This document shows, piece by piece, positions 1 through 12,458 of a stretch of 64,000 nucleotides of DNA. The stretch is from the NCBI GenBank assembly GCA_019614645.1, contig JABWDB010000008.1, positions 5,580,001-5,644,000 on the forward strand. The letters are read 5' to 3'. Source of the DNA: Stratiolaelaps scimitus. Lineage: Eukaryota; Arthropoda; Arachnida; Mesostigmata; Laelapidae. The notes under the pieces are model-generated. The model searched no databases. It was not told the DNA's origin and saw only the letters and a list, made by a program, of their open reading frames with translations. Every line of letters begins with the position of its first letter. Within the stretch, counting starts at the first letter, position 1. The position numbers and the translations under genes are program-made.

Positions 1-2133
1 AGTCAAACCTCAGCCACCATCCAAACCTTATGTTTAGCCCTGACGTCACCAAAGTAAAGGATCAGTAATCCGTGATGAGTCATTCTCCAGATTTGAGGTT
101 ATCTCTTTTATCAATCATTCAGATTGCCTCAGATGCTGATGAGGTGATAATAAGTAAAAGTCATATATCACTGTGTCAAGTTGATCCTGTAGTAGCTTGA
201 CAATATAGCATTCATGGTTCGTCGATTATTAAGCCGTGGATCGTAGATGCAGAACTCGAAACTGTCGAGATCCCGTTACCCGGTGGAGTCAGAGATGTTG
301 TTTCATTTAAGGAACCGTTTTTTATCGGCTAAAACGAAACAATCTCACGAACTGTCGAATCGATTGAGAACACGACTTTCCACTTGTTTCGTGTGGTTCT
401 GGCGATGTATGACTAAAATATTAAATACTCTTGACACTTACCCCAACTATCGTTTTGGAAATTGGTCATTATATTTCAGCGTTCTCCACTACGCGCAACG
501 TTCCATTTCATACGTAGTTTACGTAATTAATCATGAGGAGACCCATGCCACATAGGCCAATTTCTCGTCATACTCGAACTATGTATATCCCAATGCAGTG
601 ACCTTGACCCACTATAAACAATGACACAATTTTTGATCGTCACCACTTTTCTTCCGCTACAGTCCTTTCTGCTGAGATCGCGTTTCGCGGTATCAGTAGC
701 CACCAACGAACTCTGTCGCTCGCTCTACTCGACACTGGCTGAGGAAAATCGTTGCAGTGCACCTATGCGAAGCTAACGTATTTATATAAGGAAATCAACG
801 CCATATGTAACCTAGATTATAATAATGTGTCGTAGCATATATGTATATATATATATAATGTACGTTAGTGGCGACGATCGACCAAAAGTATGTGTCTAAT
901 CAAAAAAAGCCGTGGGAAAATACGAACACATATAAGAGCATGTATTTATATGGGAACGTATGGAAATATCAAATGCTATGAGACAGGCTATAGAATATAT
1001 TAGTCATTTTCTAGATAGGAATTATATTCTATTCCTTACAACATAACTATTCTTATCAAAAATCACGTTTGAAGTGGCCTCAAAAGTAAAAATCCTAATC
1101 ATTGGTCAATACAAATCCAAGAGACTTGAAAGTTCTACAGGAGGGCCTTGACGATATCTAGTTATCATTAAGGACATGCTCCAAGCATCCTGGAGCAGTA
1201 TTATATATATACACATTTTTTTTTCTTAACTGTACCGTCCTCCGTAAAACTTAACTGAAAACGAACGCAATTTAAAATTGTGACCAGTCTCCCTGGCCAC
1301 GCAGTTACTAAGCTCAATTTGCGATGAGATGAGAGTACATCTCACGATGTTCGAACATGCGAACACAACGCCACGCTAACCTACACAATGTGTCCATTAT
1401 ACGTTGATGTGCTTTTTGCTATTTGCTCGTTGGTAGCGCAAGTGCCTAAGCTTTCCCCAAACCGCTGCTCGTTACATGGATTTAGTCATTTCGCATTAGG
1501 CATGTGCGTACACTCACAGTGGCGTAAATTGGCCATCGAACGAAACTGTTGCTAGATAGACAAGTACGCGCGTTGGTTGGGTACGGCGTCTTATCACGGC
1601 CCTCGTGAGTCGTTAATTAAACAATATCATAGTTTCGAAATGAACGAAGATGAAAAAGTTTAATTGGAAGCAGTAACTGTAGTGAGTGGCTCTATATTTT
1701 GGCTCGACTTTATGAAACGTGTTTATTAATTTGAGATTATTCATGCTGGTTAAATGGTCATTTATTACTTGATGAAATCCTTAGCTCGGCGAAACATTAG
1801 ATGGTGCTAACAGCTGATTCCAAACAACTACATGATATTTCGGAATCCTTTTGTATAATAGTAGAACTGACAAGTCGCTGAAAATACGGTGGGTTCTGTC
1901 GGTGAGCTTCGGCAATGTTCAAGCTTGAGGCGTATTGAAAAAGAACTCGAAATACGATCATGTGGTAGAAGTATTTTACAACGTTCGTAATACATGCAAA
2001 TGGGTCCGAAATCAAGCTGGACGAGTAGATTGTCTTGTGTGGGGATTCGTGGTTGTTGTCGTTTTCAGCCTCTGTCAAAAACAAACTCGACATGACGACT
2101 AGCCACTTACCGAATGTATTTGCATTGTTACAG
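1..2133 (+). other. Probable fizzy-related intron or upstream region
   Basis: No coding exon is supported here. The first recognisable Fizzy-related exon opens at 2134 after a pyrimidine-rich stretch ending in TTACAG, so this stretch is probably intron or upstream DNA of that gene. I looked for the C-box and the DR-Y/F-IP motif expected in the missing N-terminal exons and did not see them. The sequence is AT-rich with a short TA run near 840-857. Confidence 0.5.
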
Positions 2134-3879
2134 GCGTACCAGCTATCTCCGATCTCTCTGCGGAGTCAAAAGTTGCTCAAGTCACCTCGAAAGCAAACCC
2201 GGAAAATTAGCAAAATACCTTATAAGGTCCTCGACGCACCTGATCTTCAGGACGATTTCTATCTAAATCTTGTTGACTGGAGTTCTACGAACGTCCTCAG
2301 CGTTGGACTGGGCGCTTCGGTCTACCTATGGAGTGCAGCCACTTCACAAGTCACCCGGTTAGTTCTTCGGATGAAACTTCACGATCACATCTATATAATG
2401 TTTCCCCAATGGCCGTACCTGCAAACGCAATCACATTTCTAGCACAATAGGAGATCGTTCCCACACCATTTCATTCATATGATACCCAATAATACAAAGA
2501 GCAATTAATCCAGTTCAATTTTGAACCCCGTGAATGAGTAGTTTTCCGTGTCACTATGATAACATTGATTTTACATGTTTTTCTTTTTTGTTGTAATGGA
2601 TATATTGTTTTGCCAATCGGTGCTTGGCCGGCTGGTCTTTGCAGGTTGTGCGATTTGCAGAGTGACAGTGACACCGTCACCTCGGTGTCGTGGTCGGAGC
2701 GGGGCTCCCTAGTTGCCGTTGGCACTAACAAAGGTCTTGTACAAGTGTGGGATGTTGCTGCGTCGAAGAAGACTGTCTGCTTTGGGGGTCACAATGCTCG
2801 CGTGGGAGCGCTGGCTTGGAATGGCGATCTGCTCTGTTCCGGATCGAGGGATCGAAATGTGTTCGTTCGGGATATGCGACAACAGCCGCACGCTGGTGTC
2901 GGAAGTCCTGCACGCAAGCTGACCGGCCACCGACAAGAAGTGTGCGGTCTGAAATGGAGCCCAGATCAACAGCACCTCGCCAGCGGTGGTAATGACAACC
3001 GTTTACTCGTTTGGACGCTTCAGTCGAACACGCCTTGCCAGACGTATACCGAGCATCAGGCGGCGGTCAAGGCGATAGCCTGGTCGCCACACCATCATGG
3101 CCTGCTAGCCTCCGGAGGTGGTACCGCCGATCGGTATATCCGCTTCTGGAACACTCTGACAGCTCAGCCAATGCAGAGCGTCGATACGGGCAGTCAAGTC
3201 TGTAATCTCGCCTGGAGCAAACACGCGTCCGAGTTGGTCAGCACGCACGGCTATTCACAGAATCAGATCGTCGTATGGAAATACCCCAGCCTTACGCCAG
3301 TCGCGAAACTTACGGGACACAGCTATCGGGTACGGACCTCAATCACAACTAATCCTATTAGCTCCCGTAGCAGTTCATAATATAATAGCTAATCATAATA
3401 ATATATGTATATAGCAGTTCTTCAGCACATCTTCGTCATTACATTTCTTGAGGGCTGTTGTTCTGCGTGCGTGGGTCAAGCGCGTCCAGTAATCCAATCG
3501 GCGCTTGTGGGCATGGCGTGGTGGGCAAGGTAGGCAGTACCAAAAAGGGGATTTTGGTGGAGTTTGAGGTTGAAATCTGAGTGGAGCCATATTTACTTTT
3601 ATGGGCAGTATCTCTGCAATAAGATTTGTTTTGCATGGTGTTGGCGTGCCAACACCCCCCCCCGTAAAAAAAATGGAATCCAATCGACCGTGTGCCGCCT
3701 TCGTTGTCCTTATCGCTGCGTCTTTCTTTCAGGTTTTGTATTTGGCAGTGTCACCGGACGGAGAAAGTATCGTGACGGGCGCAGGCGATGAAACGCTTCG
3801 ATTTTGGAACGTATTTTCAAAGGTGCGCTCCACGCGAGAGACCAAGAGCGTGCTCAACCTCTTTACCGGGCTTCGATAA
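2134..3879 (+). CDS. fzr: Fizzy-related / Cdh1 APC/C activator, 3' exons (partial)
   Basis: WD40 substrate-recognition co-activator of the anaphase-promoting complex (APC/C), acting in late mitosis, G1 and endocycles. Three exons are visible: 2134-2357, 2645-3329 and 3733-3879, with donors GTTAGT and GTACGG and phases 0, 2, 0 that join without a frameshift. The first encodes the linker ending in [20 protein letters not shown] followed by [13 protein letters not shown]. The large exon carries most of the propeller ([75 protein letters not shown]). The last closes it with [20 protein letters not shown]. These segments match metazoan Cdh1 almost residue for residue and fit Cdh1 better than Cdc20. 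The N-terminal C-box region is absent from the window. The protein ends in Leu-Arg, where family members normally end in Ile-Arg, the tail that docks on the APC/C TPR subunits. Stop codon is TAA at 3877. Confidence 0.95.
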
Positions 3880-4420
3880 TATACGCTAATATAGTCAATA
3901 CAATACTAATTATTAATATGAAATAATTAATTTTAAAGAGCCGAGTCAGGCTAGCATCGACTGGCAGCAAGCCTCGAGCTGTTCCGAGTGCGCTCCACCT
4001 GCGGGAGTCCCAAAACAACGATCGGCAGCATGTGGCCGATGACAAACACAAATCGATGGAGGACTTAACGGCTACAATGTTTGACACTAGGAAAATAGAA
4101 ACGGTTACAGCCACTAACACACTGGAACATGCACTCGACCCGTTGGGTATCCACGAAGGAGATTCGCAAAGAGACCGAGAAGTATTGTCTAGAAAGCGAA
4201 AGAAAATTAAGTAACACGACGAAGAACCAAAAATCAGGTACCGCCTTACAGGGCAATCCGTTCGCCACGGATATAAGAGTGTACAAGTCAAGGAAAATGG
4301 AAGCGAGTTAGGATCTACAGGTCAGGGCAGCTAGTTCATCAAGGAGTACCGTAGAACAAGTGGCCAACCTACCCATCTAAGCAACAGCGACAACAAGAAA
4401 GACATTCTGAACACGACCGC

Positions 4421-4483
4421 CAACAACAACAGCAGCAACAACAACAACAACAACAACAACAAACGTCAACAGCAGCAGCAGCA
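4421..4483 (+). repeat. CAA/CAG triplet tract downstream of fzr
   Basis: Imperfect run of CAA and CAG triplets about 550 bases after the fzr stop codon. It probably lies in the 3' UTR or just beyond it. It belongs to no open frame of useful length. Confidence 0.8.
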
Positions 4484-4712
4484 CCAGGAAAGCTACATTA
4501 CACAGTAAAAATATTAAAATATTAAATATATATACTTTAAAAAATCTAAATATATATATATATATATATAATACATTATAATATATGCGAGACGAGAGGG
4601 TGGGAGGTAGTTGAAAACATAGTTGGATTCGAATGCGCGAGCGTTCTCAGTCTGTATAAACCCAAACCTGCCGACTGCTTTGAAAGACAAGTGATGCTTG
4701 AATGAGATGATC

Positions 4713-4730
4713 ATATATATATATATATAT

Positions 4731-4764
<34 letters not shown>

Positions 4765-4767
4765 TAT
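4713..4767. repeat. (TA)n microsatellite cluster
   Basis: About 55 bases of alternating T and A broken by one TT and two TG steps. Shorter TA runs sit close by near 4551-4570, 5077-5089 and 5126-5141. This is the densest TA cluster of the fzr-SLX4 interval. Confidence 0.9.
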
Positions 4768-7700
4768 GTGGATGATACGGATGAGAAAAGGCAATAGCTT
4801 TTTTGGTTTGTTGTTCGCATGAGTCCGAACGTCTTGGCACACATCTGATTGAAGACATGACACAAAATAGATGATGATCCTAAGTTGAGACACGTTAACT
4901 CGACTTGAAATATGGCCATAAAATCGTGGCAAACCTCATTGCGAGCCGATTCGACTCCTTGGGACACTGATCGTATTTAACTGAGAACACAGGTGGTTTA
5001 CTTGTGGTTGAAAAAGTGTTCCAAACGACAGTCAGAGCCAAGATAGCACACCCTTCGAGCATGCCGTCATCATGAATATATATATATATTATCTGTAGCT
5101 GACGCATTATTATCGAGAAACAAATTATATATATATATATAGGAAATTCATTATGAGAAAAAGTTAAGTGACAATAATAGGCAGGAGAGAAGAGCCCGGC
5201 TGATTCATCCGAAAATATGACAATTACAGTTTAAAAGATTAATTACGAAAGACAAAGCCACGTGTACCGCGCTGATATTCAAAGGAATCGAGTTTATTGT
5301 GTGCGTGGTAGAGATACAGAGAACGATTATTGACCGTAATCACGTTGACAGAGGCGATATGGGATGAGAGCAGGCGATGCTTTATATTGAGCGGAAGACG
5401 ATAGGATCGAGGCACAACGAACGAAAAACTGGATGGGACCGCACGGCTGTCTGTTCAGCATCTTTCGCATTTTCTAGAATAATTGCTTGATCGATTGGCT
5501 AATTCTTAATTCGTCCGTTGTTAATTGAATGACTGAACGGCTGATTGCGCAGTTCATGCGTTGCAGTATATTTATGCAATTACATTATTATACTGTTATT
5601 CGCGTTCATTTTTTGTCAACGAGTAATCTTTCAGGCGGATTACGTTTATTTTAATTATGAGTGATATTATTACCATTATTATTATTACTAATTATTTTAC
5701 TTTAGTGGTCTAATGGTATCAGTTAGTAAAATAGGCTGAAGAAGAAGAAGAGAGAAGCAAAAAAGTACGGCCTGGCTAAAGATGACACGAGGCAGAACGC
5801 GACAGAGGTGCTGGTTACGGGCGGACGAGAGGCGCGACCACGACTCATCTGGAAGAGGAAAAATAATGAAACTCGGGGGGGGAGGGATTTTCCAGTATAC
5901 AACTTCTCTTTTTGGTTTTCCCAGCTGGCTCGAACCCTTCCTCGATCTATCGCGGCGGCGTGAGTGGTCTCGGTAGCGTTGTGTTCGTAGCAACGCCCCA
6001 GAAGAAGGGTAGATCAAGGTGGACCAACCGCAATTCGCCTGCCCTTTTGCAAAATTGTTTCGAGTCGACAAAAATACGCAATTGTTTGAATTAGCAAACA
6101 CCAATAATTGTCTACTCTAGCGGTACACGCGAGGAGTCGTGCTTTCGACGATCTATGCCAGCTTTTGTTTTATCGGAGAGTCGTATCTGCCCGTGAAGTA
6201 ACACGTTCGTCCTTTCGATCATGATTTCGACGGCATTGTAATCGTTAACCTACGGCCAACAACAGTTAACCTTCTACGTCAGCGGTTTGAAACATTACCC
6301 ATCTCATTACTTCTGTTGCAGCGTGTCATCGTCGCTGCGGGAGCACTGTTTTATGTAAGCGAGCAGTGGCTTTCCCTGCGCGATAGGCCAGCCTCTAGTC
6401 GTCGAACGGGCGGGCGGAAGTATACTGATTATATATACATCTACATATATATATATATATATATATAAATTGGACATGAGTCAATTTTACAAATTACAAA
6501 TTTCAATTAGCATAATCAGTTCAAATTATGAGTAACACACGGGAAGCATATCGTCCCCGAAAAGGACGAAATCACTCATATGCATATTATTTGGACGTTG
6601 TAGAAAATGCGATGCAAATAGCTTGTCGTACGGCTGCGCATTACATTCGCGTAATAGTGGTTAGCGAATGTCCAAATTCGATTAATTAATGGCGAGACAC
6701 AGAAAGGGAAAACATGAGGGAAAACGTCTTCGAAATATTCGCGTGTCCCCCCCCTGGTTCGACGTTTTGCGCCAGGGATATCGCGAGATATTCCGGTAGG
6801 CATCCGATATATAGATATCTCCTCTATCCAATCTTCATACAGATGCGAGTTCCTCTCTCTCACGACGAGAATGTATACTAAAGCATGTTTCGGCATGCGC
6901 GTCAACGAGTTGATTCCTAAACAACAAGAAAAAAACAATAGAAAGAAGAACTGATTTCCTTTAGCACAATTCATGAGCCCATGCAAAAACGGATTAGCCA
7001 TTGTGTTTTTTTGTGTTGGTATGCATATATATATATATATATATATGATGTTTACGCTGCTTCCTGTCCGGGATGAGTGGTTTGTGGCAATACCTGTGAA
7101 TACATTGTACAGAGAATATATGATAAGAAGCGGAAAAGAAAGAAAGATTAAATTTCAGCATATACGTTTATGCCAATTTCTTTCATGTGTGTCTTCCTTT
7201 AACCTTCACTTGCTGTAGGGCTGCATCAATTGTAGAATTTTTCAGCAGAAAACGCCAGCAAGATTGTAGATAACGCCGTATGGTGGAGTCCTCAGTGTAC
7301 GGACGAAACGTCGAAGGTGAAATGATCCACGACCGGTGGGCTGAATAAACGCCTACATAGGTGACAAGGGGGCGCCCCAGAGGTTAAAAGCTTCTTGCTG
7401 AAGTTGGTACGCACGACAGGCGCTTTAGAATATAATCCTGTCGTATTTTGTACGAAGATTCGACACTGTTCTGGCCGTCCATTGCGAGAGTGAGTATGTG
7501 AAACTTTCTCCAACACGATGCTCTTTTGTACATTTTCACTTCATAACCGAGTGATGGATCCAGCGATCCGAAGGCCTGTTTGTAGCTGGACAAGCCGAAG
7601 TTTGCTACGATATAATAACACGGATATCAGAATGGAAATAAATAATAAAGTAATACACTCGAGTTAGCCGCTGCCCTGACGGCCAACTCTAGTCCTGCTC

Positions 7701-10219
7701 GCGATATGTTTATTTGGAGGATACGTACGAACGTTTGGAGATTCAGCGGTTCCTAAGACGTCAGTTTAATGAGCGTCAATAGCAATGGCCTTCAGTTTGT
7801 GGCCGATGCCGTGACTCTCTTCTGGCTGTTAAAGACCTTAAATTTTCGTGCTAATGTGTTTAGAAATTGACTTTCTCAATCGTTAGTTAACCAGACGACG
7901 GTGGCAGTCATCGGGCTTGGCCTACGTACTGACTTACGGACATACGAAGAGAGAGAAAACAATCTTTTTTTCAGCATCTTGATACATGATCGTCAGCATC
8001 TCGAAAACAATCGACTTTGTTTTGTGTAGGAGAGCACCTATTGTTTATTTGTTCAGCTAACCAAGACGTATCAACTAAGCCTATAAAATATCCTGTCAAC
8101 GTTCCGTATAAGGAATAAGTCAAACGTTAAACTTAATGTTACGACTAATCTAATTAAAAGGAAACCATAAGGAAATGAAAAGATATCCACCCATCACCGA
8201 TCCATCCACCGATTCACATTCTCAGGAGAAAATGAATGGAAAATGTTGAAAAATGACGAAAACTCTGAAATTGTTAGTGCTTTGTTTTTGCTTTTTTTTG
8301 CAAATAAATAAAACTAACCGATCGAAATATCGATATCAACCGTTACCCCATCATAAACCGGGCCATCGCCGTAAACCTTCCGAAAAAATAAAAAATAATT
8401 AGACGCATAGAAACGAATTCGAATCAAGGGGGTTTTCGGCCCCCGGAAGCGTCAATTGACAATATCTCAAAACTCTCTCCAATTTTTGCTATAAGGAACG
8501 CCTGTAGGAAAGTTGTTCAGGTCGTCGAAATACATTGATTAACCAAAAAAAACACGCTCTTAGATAGAGCAACGCGTTCTATCTAGAAATTATATTATTC
8601 TATTATATATAGAAATTTTCTAAATATACCCCCCCCCACCGAAAGAAGCTAAGGTGGACGGGCATCACTAGCCTGAATAAATACTATAGACTAGAAATAC
8701 TAAATATGTAGATTTACACATGTCAAATATTGTGAGATGTTTGTACAAGCCATAAGAATTGATTGTGCCACTCAGAACGGAGCAGCATTGAGGCTTGGCA
8801 AGTCTCGCTTTATTTTCGTGGGGGGTCCTGCCATTGAGGTTACTCAATGGTTTGACTATCACATTTCTCGATTTCTCCTTAATCATCGCGTACAATGAGG
8901 TGGCCAAAAATAGGTATATGGGCGAACCTCTGATCAGACTCATCACATAGAGCAAGGAGCAGACTCATCACATGCTACCATAGTGAAATCTACCTAAGTA
9001 TAATACTTAGCATGCTAAGCTAGTGACAACACGTTCAGCTGGATCATTTGTTTTTATAAAGCTGCAAAAATATACTTTCTCGACATAACTCAAAAGACCT
9101 AATGTAGGGGGTACACCTTCCACGAAAACATTCGGGCTATGTACACTTCATTCACAGTAACAGTAGATTGGCCACATCTATCAAATTCAATAATCAAACA
9201 CGTCGACACCTGACATTGGCCACTCATTCGACAGACGCATAACGTACATCATATATATATATATATATTGATTGATTGATGAGACACTGATCTGTTTATC
9301 AGCCACCGTACTGTTTCACACAGCAGACCAAATACTACAGGAGAATATTGTCTAACTCACGGGAGCCTTTACGGGGCATGTATATTCTTTCGGAGACAAG
9401 AAAAAAACAACAACAACAGTAGATAATTCCATGGCGCTCACGAGTAGAGGAAGTCAAAATGTAATTCAGGTGCTGCTCTACTGGCATCACCGAGCGTTGC
9501 TATGTATACGAGCGTGTGCCGAAGGAGGATCTCGCGTTTTTCAACGAACAGAGAATTCTACGCAAGTGAAACTGAGGAGGAGGTTCAGCGTCAACTTATA
9601 ACGCAACAATAATGACAACAAATACACAATCCATCACTATATAATTTAATAATAATAATAATGATAATAATACTAATAAGAAAAACAGACACGATTAATT
9701 TATGCGATTTGCAAGTGGAACGATGCGAGATGGAACGCAACCGATGGGGCTTGTGGTTGTGCGAAGCTTGAATCCGTTTTTTTTACAGCAGTAGTAGTAG
9801 TGGTAGCACCAGCAAGAACGAAACAACATCATCATTACACTATAATCAACAGTCGTCGAACCGAGATTGCCGACTTTTGTGCCCAGCCTGAGTACCCAGC
9901 TGGCGTTGTACACCGAGTCAGCAGTAATGTGAAATTGTTCTGGGTGGCACAAGCGAAACGGACGCGATCAGCTAATTCTAATTCACTGTGTATACGGAGA
10001 TGTTTCGTACGGGGATGAAATCGTTGCAAAACACGTTGCCATGAACGACCCCGCTATTCGTCAGCACTGAGTAATAATAATTGCACAAATGGGAACTTCC
10101 CTCAACGTTCCACCACTGTCGCTAAATATGACCGCAACGCATAGTCGTCATGAGCATTATATTCGTACAGTGAAAAGGGTTCGGGATAGAAGTAGACTAA
10201 CAGTACGATATAATAATTT

Positions 10220-10252
10220 AATTGTACCGTAATTGTACCGTAATTGTACCGT
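10220..10252 (+). repeat. 11-bp tandem repeat, three perfect units
   Basis: The unit AATTGTACCGT is repeated three times head to tail without a mismatch. It is a very small array and no function is visible. Confidence 0.85.
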
Positions 10253-10843
10253 TCGAGAGAATCGTTTCACATTAAGAGAAGAAAGTAGGCTTACAACTAC
10301 ATATGTTTCAACTGTCCACACATACTATCGGTTTTATCTATTCCATCTCGTCCTGGCCCACTGTTAGCCTACATCCACATCACTTCCCTCACCTCACCCT
10401 GTACATAGAAATGAACACCAATATTCGTCAATATCACAATGTTCCGCGCATCGGTCGATGTTGTTTTGGCTAAAAAAAAAATGGTCGATTGAGCCGAGCC
10501 AACAAACGGTCTTGGTTCCTAGCAGATGGATGACTATTGTTGTGCAAAATACCGAACCATCAATCCGTGCTATTCCGACCATCATCGACTTGAGCAGAAT
10601 AAATATTCCGATGATGATGATGGGCATCCTCCTTGAGCACATCCTAAGCACACGCCTAATTGCGGCGACATCCGGGAACACCTGTCTTGTCTGAGTAACT
10701 CTGATCAGCTCAGTCACTCGTTGTCGCAATCGTAATACCGTCCACTGTTCAATTAGCATTCTAATTATAATATCTGTGTCAGTCCCGTAAGCAACCGGTA
10801 AAAATAATCAACAATGGACAAATAAAATAGCATATCACGAAAA

Positions 10844-10846
<3 letters not shown>

Positions 10847-10877
<31 letters not shown>
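10847..10877. repeat. (TA)n microsatellite
   Basis: Uninterrupted AT dinucleotide run of about 30 bases in intergenic DNA downstream of SLX4. Confidence 0.9.
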
Positions 10878-10880
<3 letters not shown>

Positions 10881-12458
10881 AAAACATGAAAGGCAAACAT
10901 GTGGAAAAAATACACCCCACTCACGAAGCGTTATAACTCGTTACATATCTATGTACATACGGCGCAAGCTGGCTACTGCCCGAATGCACGATGCAGTATA
11001 GTAACCAGAAGAACTATCCAAAAATCATCATTAGTTGTGAACAAAATTCCGATTATAAAAAAAATCCAAAATGTGTTTAACAAGTGGAAGGGGATGAGGC
11101 CCTCTTCCATGGCAATCTTTACCGCTTATGGATTTACACAGCTCTCTAGACTAGTCATCACGGTGGAAAAGTAGCTCGTCCACCTACGTCTCTTTTACCT
11201 TCAGTTTCTTTCTTTCTCTCTCTCTCACCCCCCATTCGAAGGAGGTGACATCCCCCACTCATGATATTAACATCATACATACAGATAACATCTATATATA
11301 TATAATATATATATGTATATGTGATACACACGCGTTACGTATTACCTACTGCGCTTTCGAATATTGGTCTAGATATGAAACTTCTCTGCACTTGTTCTTT
11401 CCTCTTCGTACGTACGAATCAAACCATCCACGACACTCGTTCGGACAAGCTCAGATCATTGAAAAATCGGCAATAAGACAGACGGACTGTTCGTTCAGAG
11501 TTTCATCACATATAGAAGTGATAGATGGAAGTGATTAGCAAACATGGCTAGTGTCCAGTAAGCTCTTTGTAGCGATTCGGATACGATAGCATCATTATCT
11601 ATGAGATCTGCGTTGGGATGGGCGTTGGAATGATGGAAAAACGAGTTGGACGACTTCGTTCCGGCTTCGTGAGCCGCAAGGACAAACAAGGAAATGCCAA
11701 ACCATCCGGATAGACAGGTAGAGGATAAAGGGAAGTTCACTGCACGGGCGGATGGGGGGGTCGCTCGGTCACTGGGCGTCACGATTTGTGCATGGTAGTA
11801 TCACATTTGGATGTGTATACACTGCGCTTAACTGACAACTGTCAGCGTACAGCGGACTCGTGTCAGGGAAATACAATCTGTGTATTAGCAGACCCAGATT
11901 CAGGTTAGAATATAAGTACTATTATGAGGCGTCTACTGCGAGGTCACGACTCGCTGAATAACATTCATATCGTTTCAATACGCGGGTCGAGCTTCTTGCC
12001 CAAGACGAGCTCGCCCACCGCTAAGTGATAGCGACAATCATATACGCAAACTTCACACAAATGTCATCGGTAACCTTTATAGCGGCCGGTTGGTATATGA
12101 AGGCTTACTGACAACGGGCTGGTGTACAGTTTGGCCTTACTGAACCCTGTCAAGGTTCTCCTTCGAAAACAAATGTAAGACTTACAGTCCCAACGTGAGT
12201 TCCAGTGGCGGGGGAAGTTCGCCGTCTGTAATGTTCACATTGACGTCTCGTGTCTAACTACAGTGGGTCAACTTCCGTTTCGCGCAGTTCTGCCAGCCGA
12301 AAGTTTTCGCGAAGGTTCTCGCATCCAGCTACTAGGAAAATTGCTTGCGCTCGTCCAAGGACGCCCTTCCCCAAACGAAAGTGACTAATGAATACATACG
12401 GGCCGGGGAGGCGAACGACTTAGCAAACAATTGGGTAGTTTCAACGCGGAGAAGGCAG

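Larger units (their letters stand above)
3880..12458. other. Intergenic region between fzr and SLX4 3' ends
   Basis: The two flanking genes converge on this 8.6-kb stretch, so both 3' UTRs must lie here. I find no ORF with protein-family resemblance or convincing codon structure. The longest frames (for example 141 codons at 6576-7001 on the - strand) look like chance. It holds CAA/CAG repeats near 4421-4483, several TA arrays and a three-unit 11-bp tandem repeat at 10220-10252. Confidence 0.6.

Noticed and set aside
247..555. 102-codon + strand ORF before fzr
   Set aside because: No resemblance to the Cdh1 N-terminus (no C-box or DR-Y/F-IP) or to any other family; typical length for chance in this sequence.
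5925..5960. B-box-like GGGTTCGAGCC on the - strand
   Set aside because: Flanking bases do not form a T-stem, and no A-box or acceptor stem is present, so it is neither a tRNA nor a SINE copy.
8424..8450. Small G5/C5 hairpin with a TTTTCGG loop
   Set aside because: Only five base pairs, with no context suggesting a role; expected by chance in a window this size.
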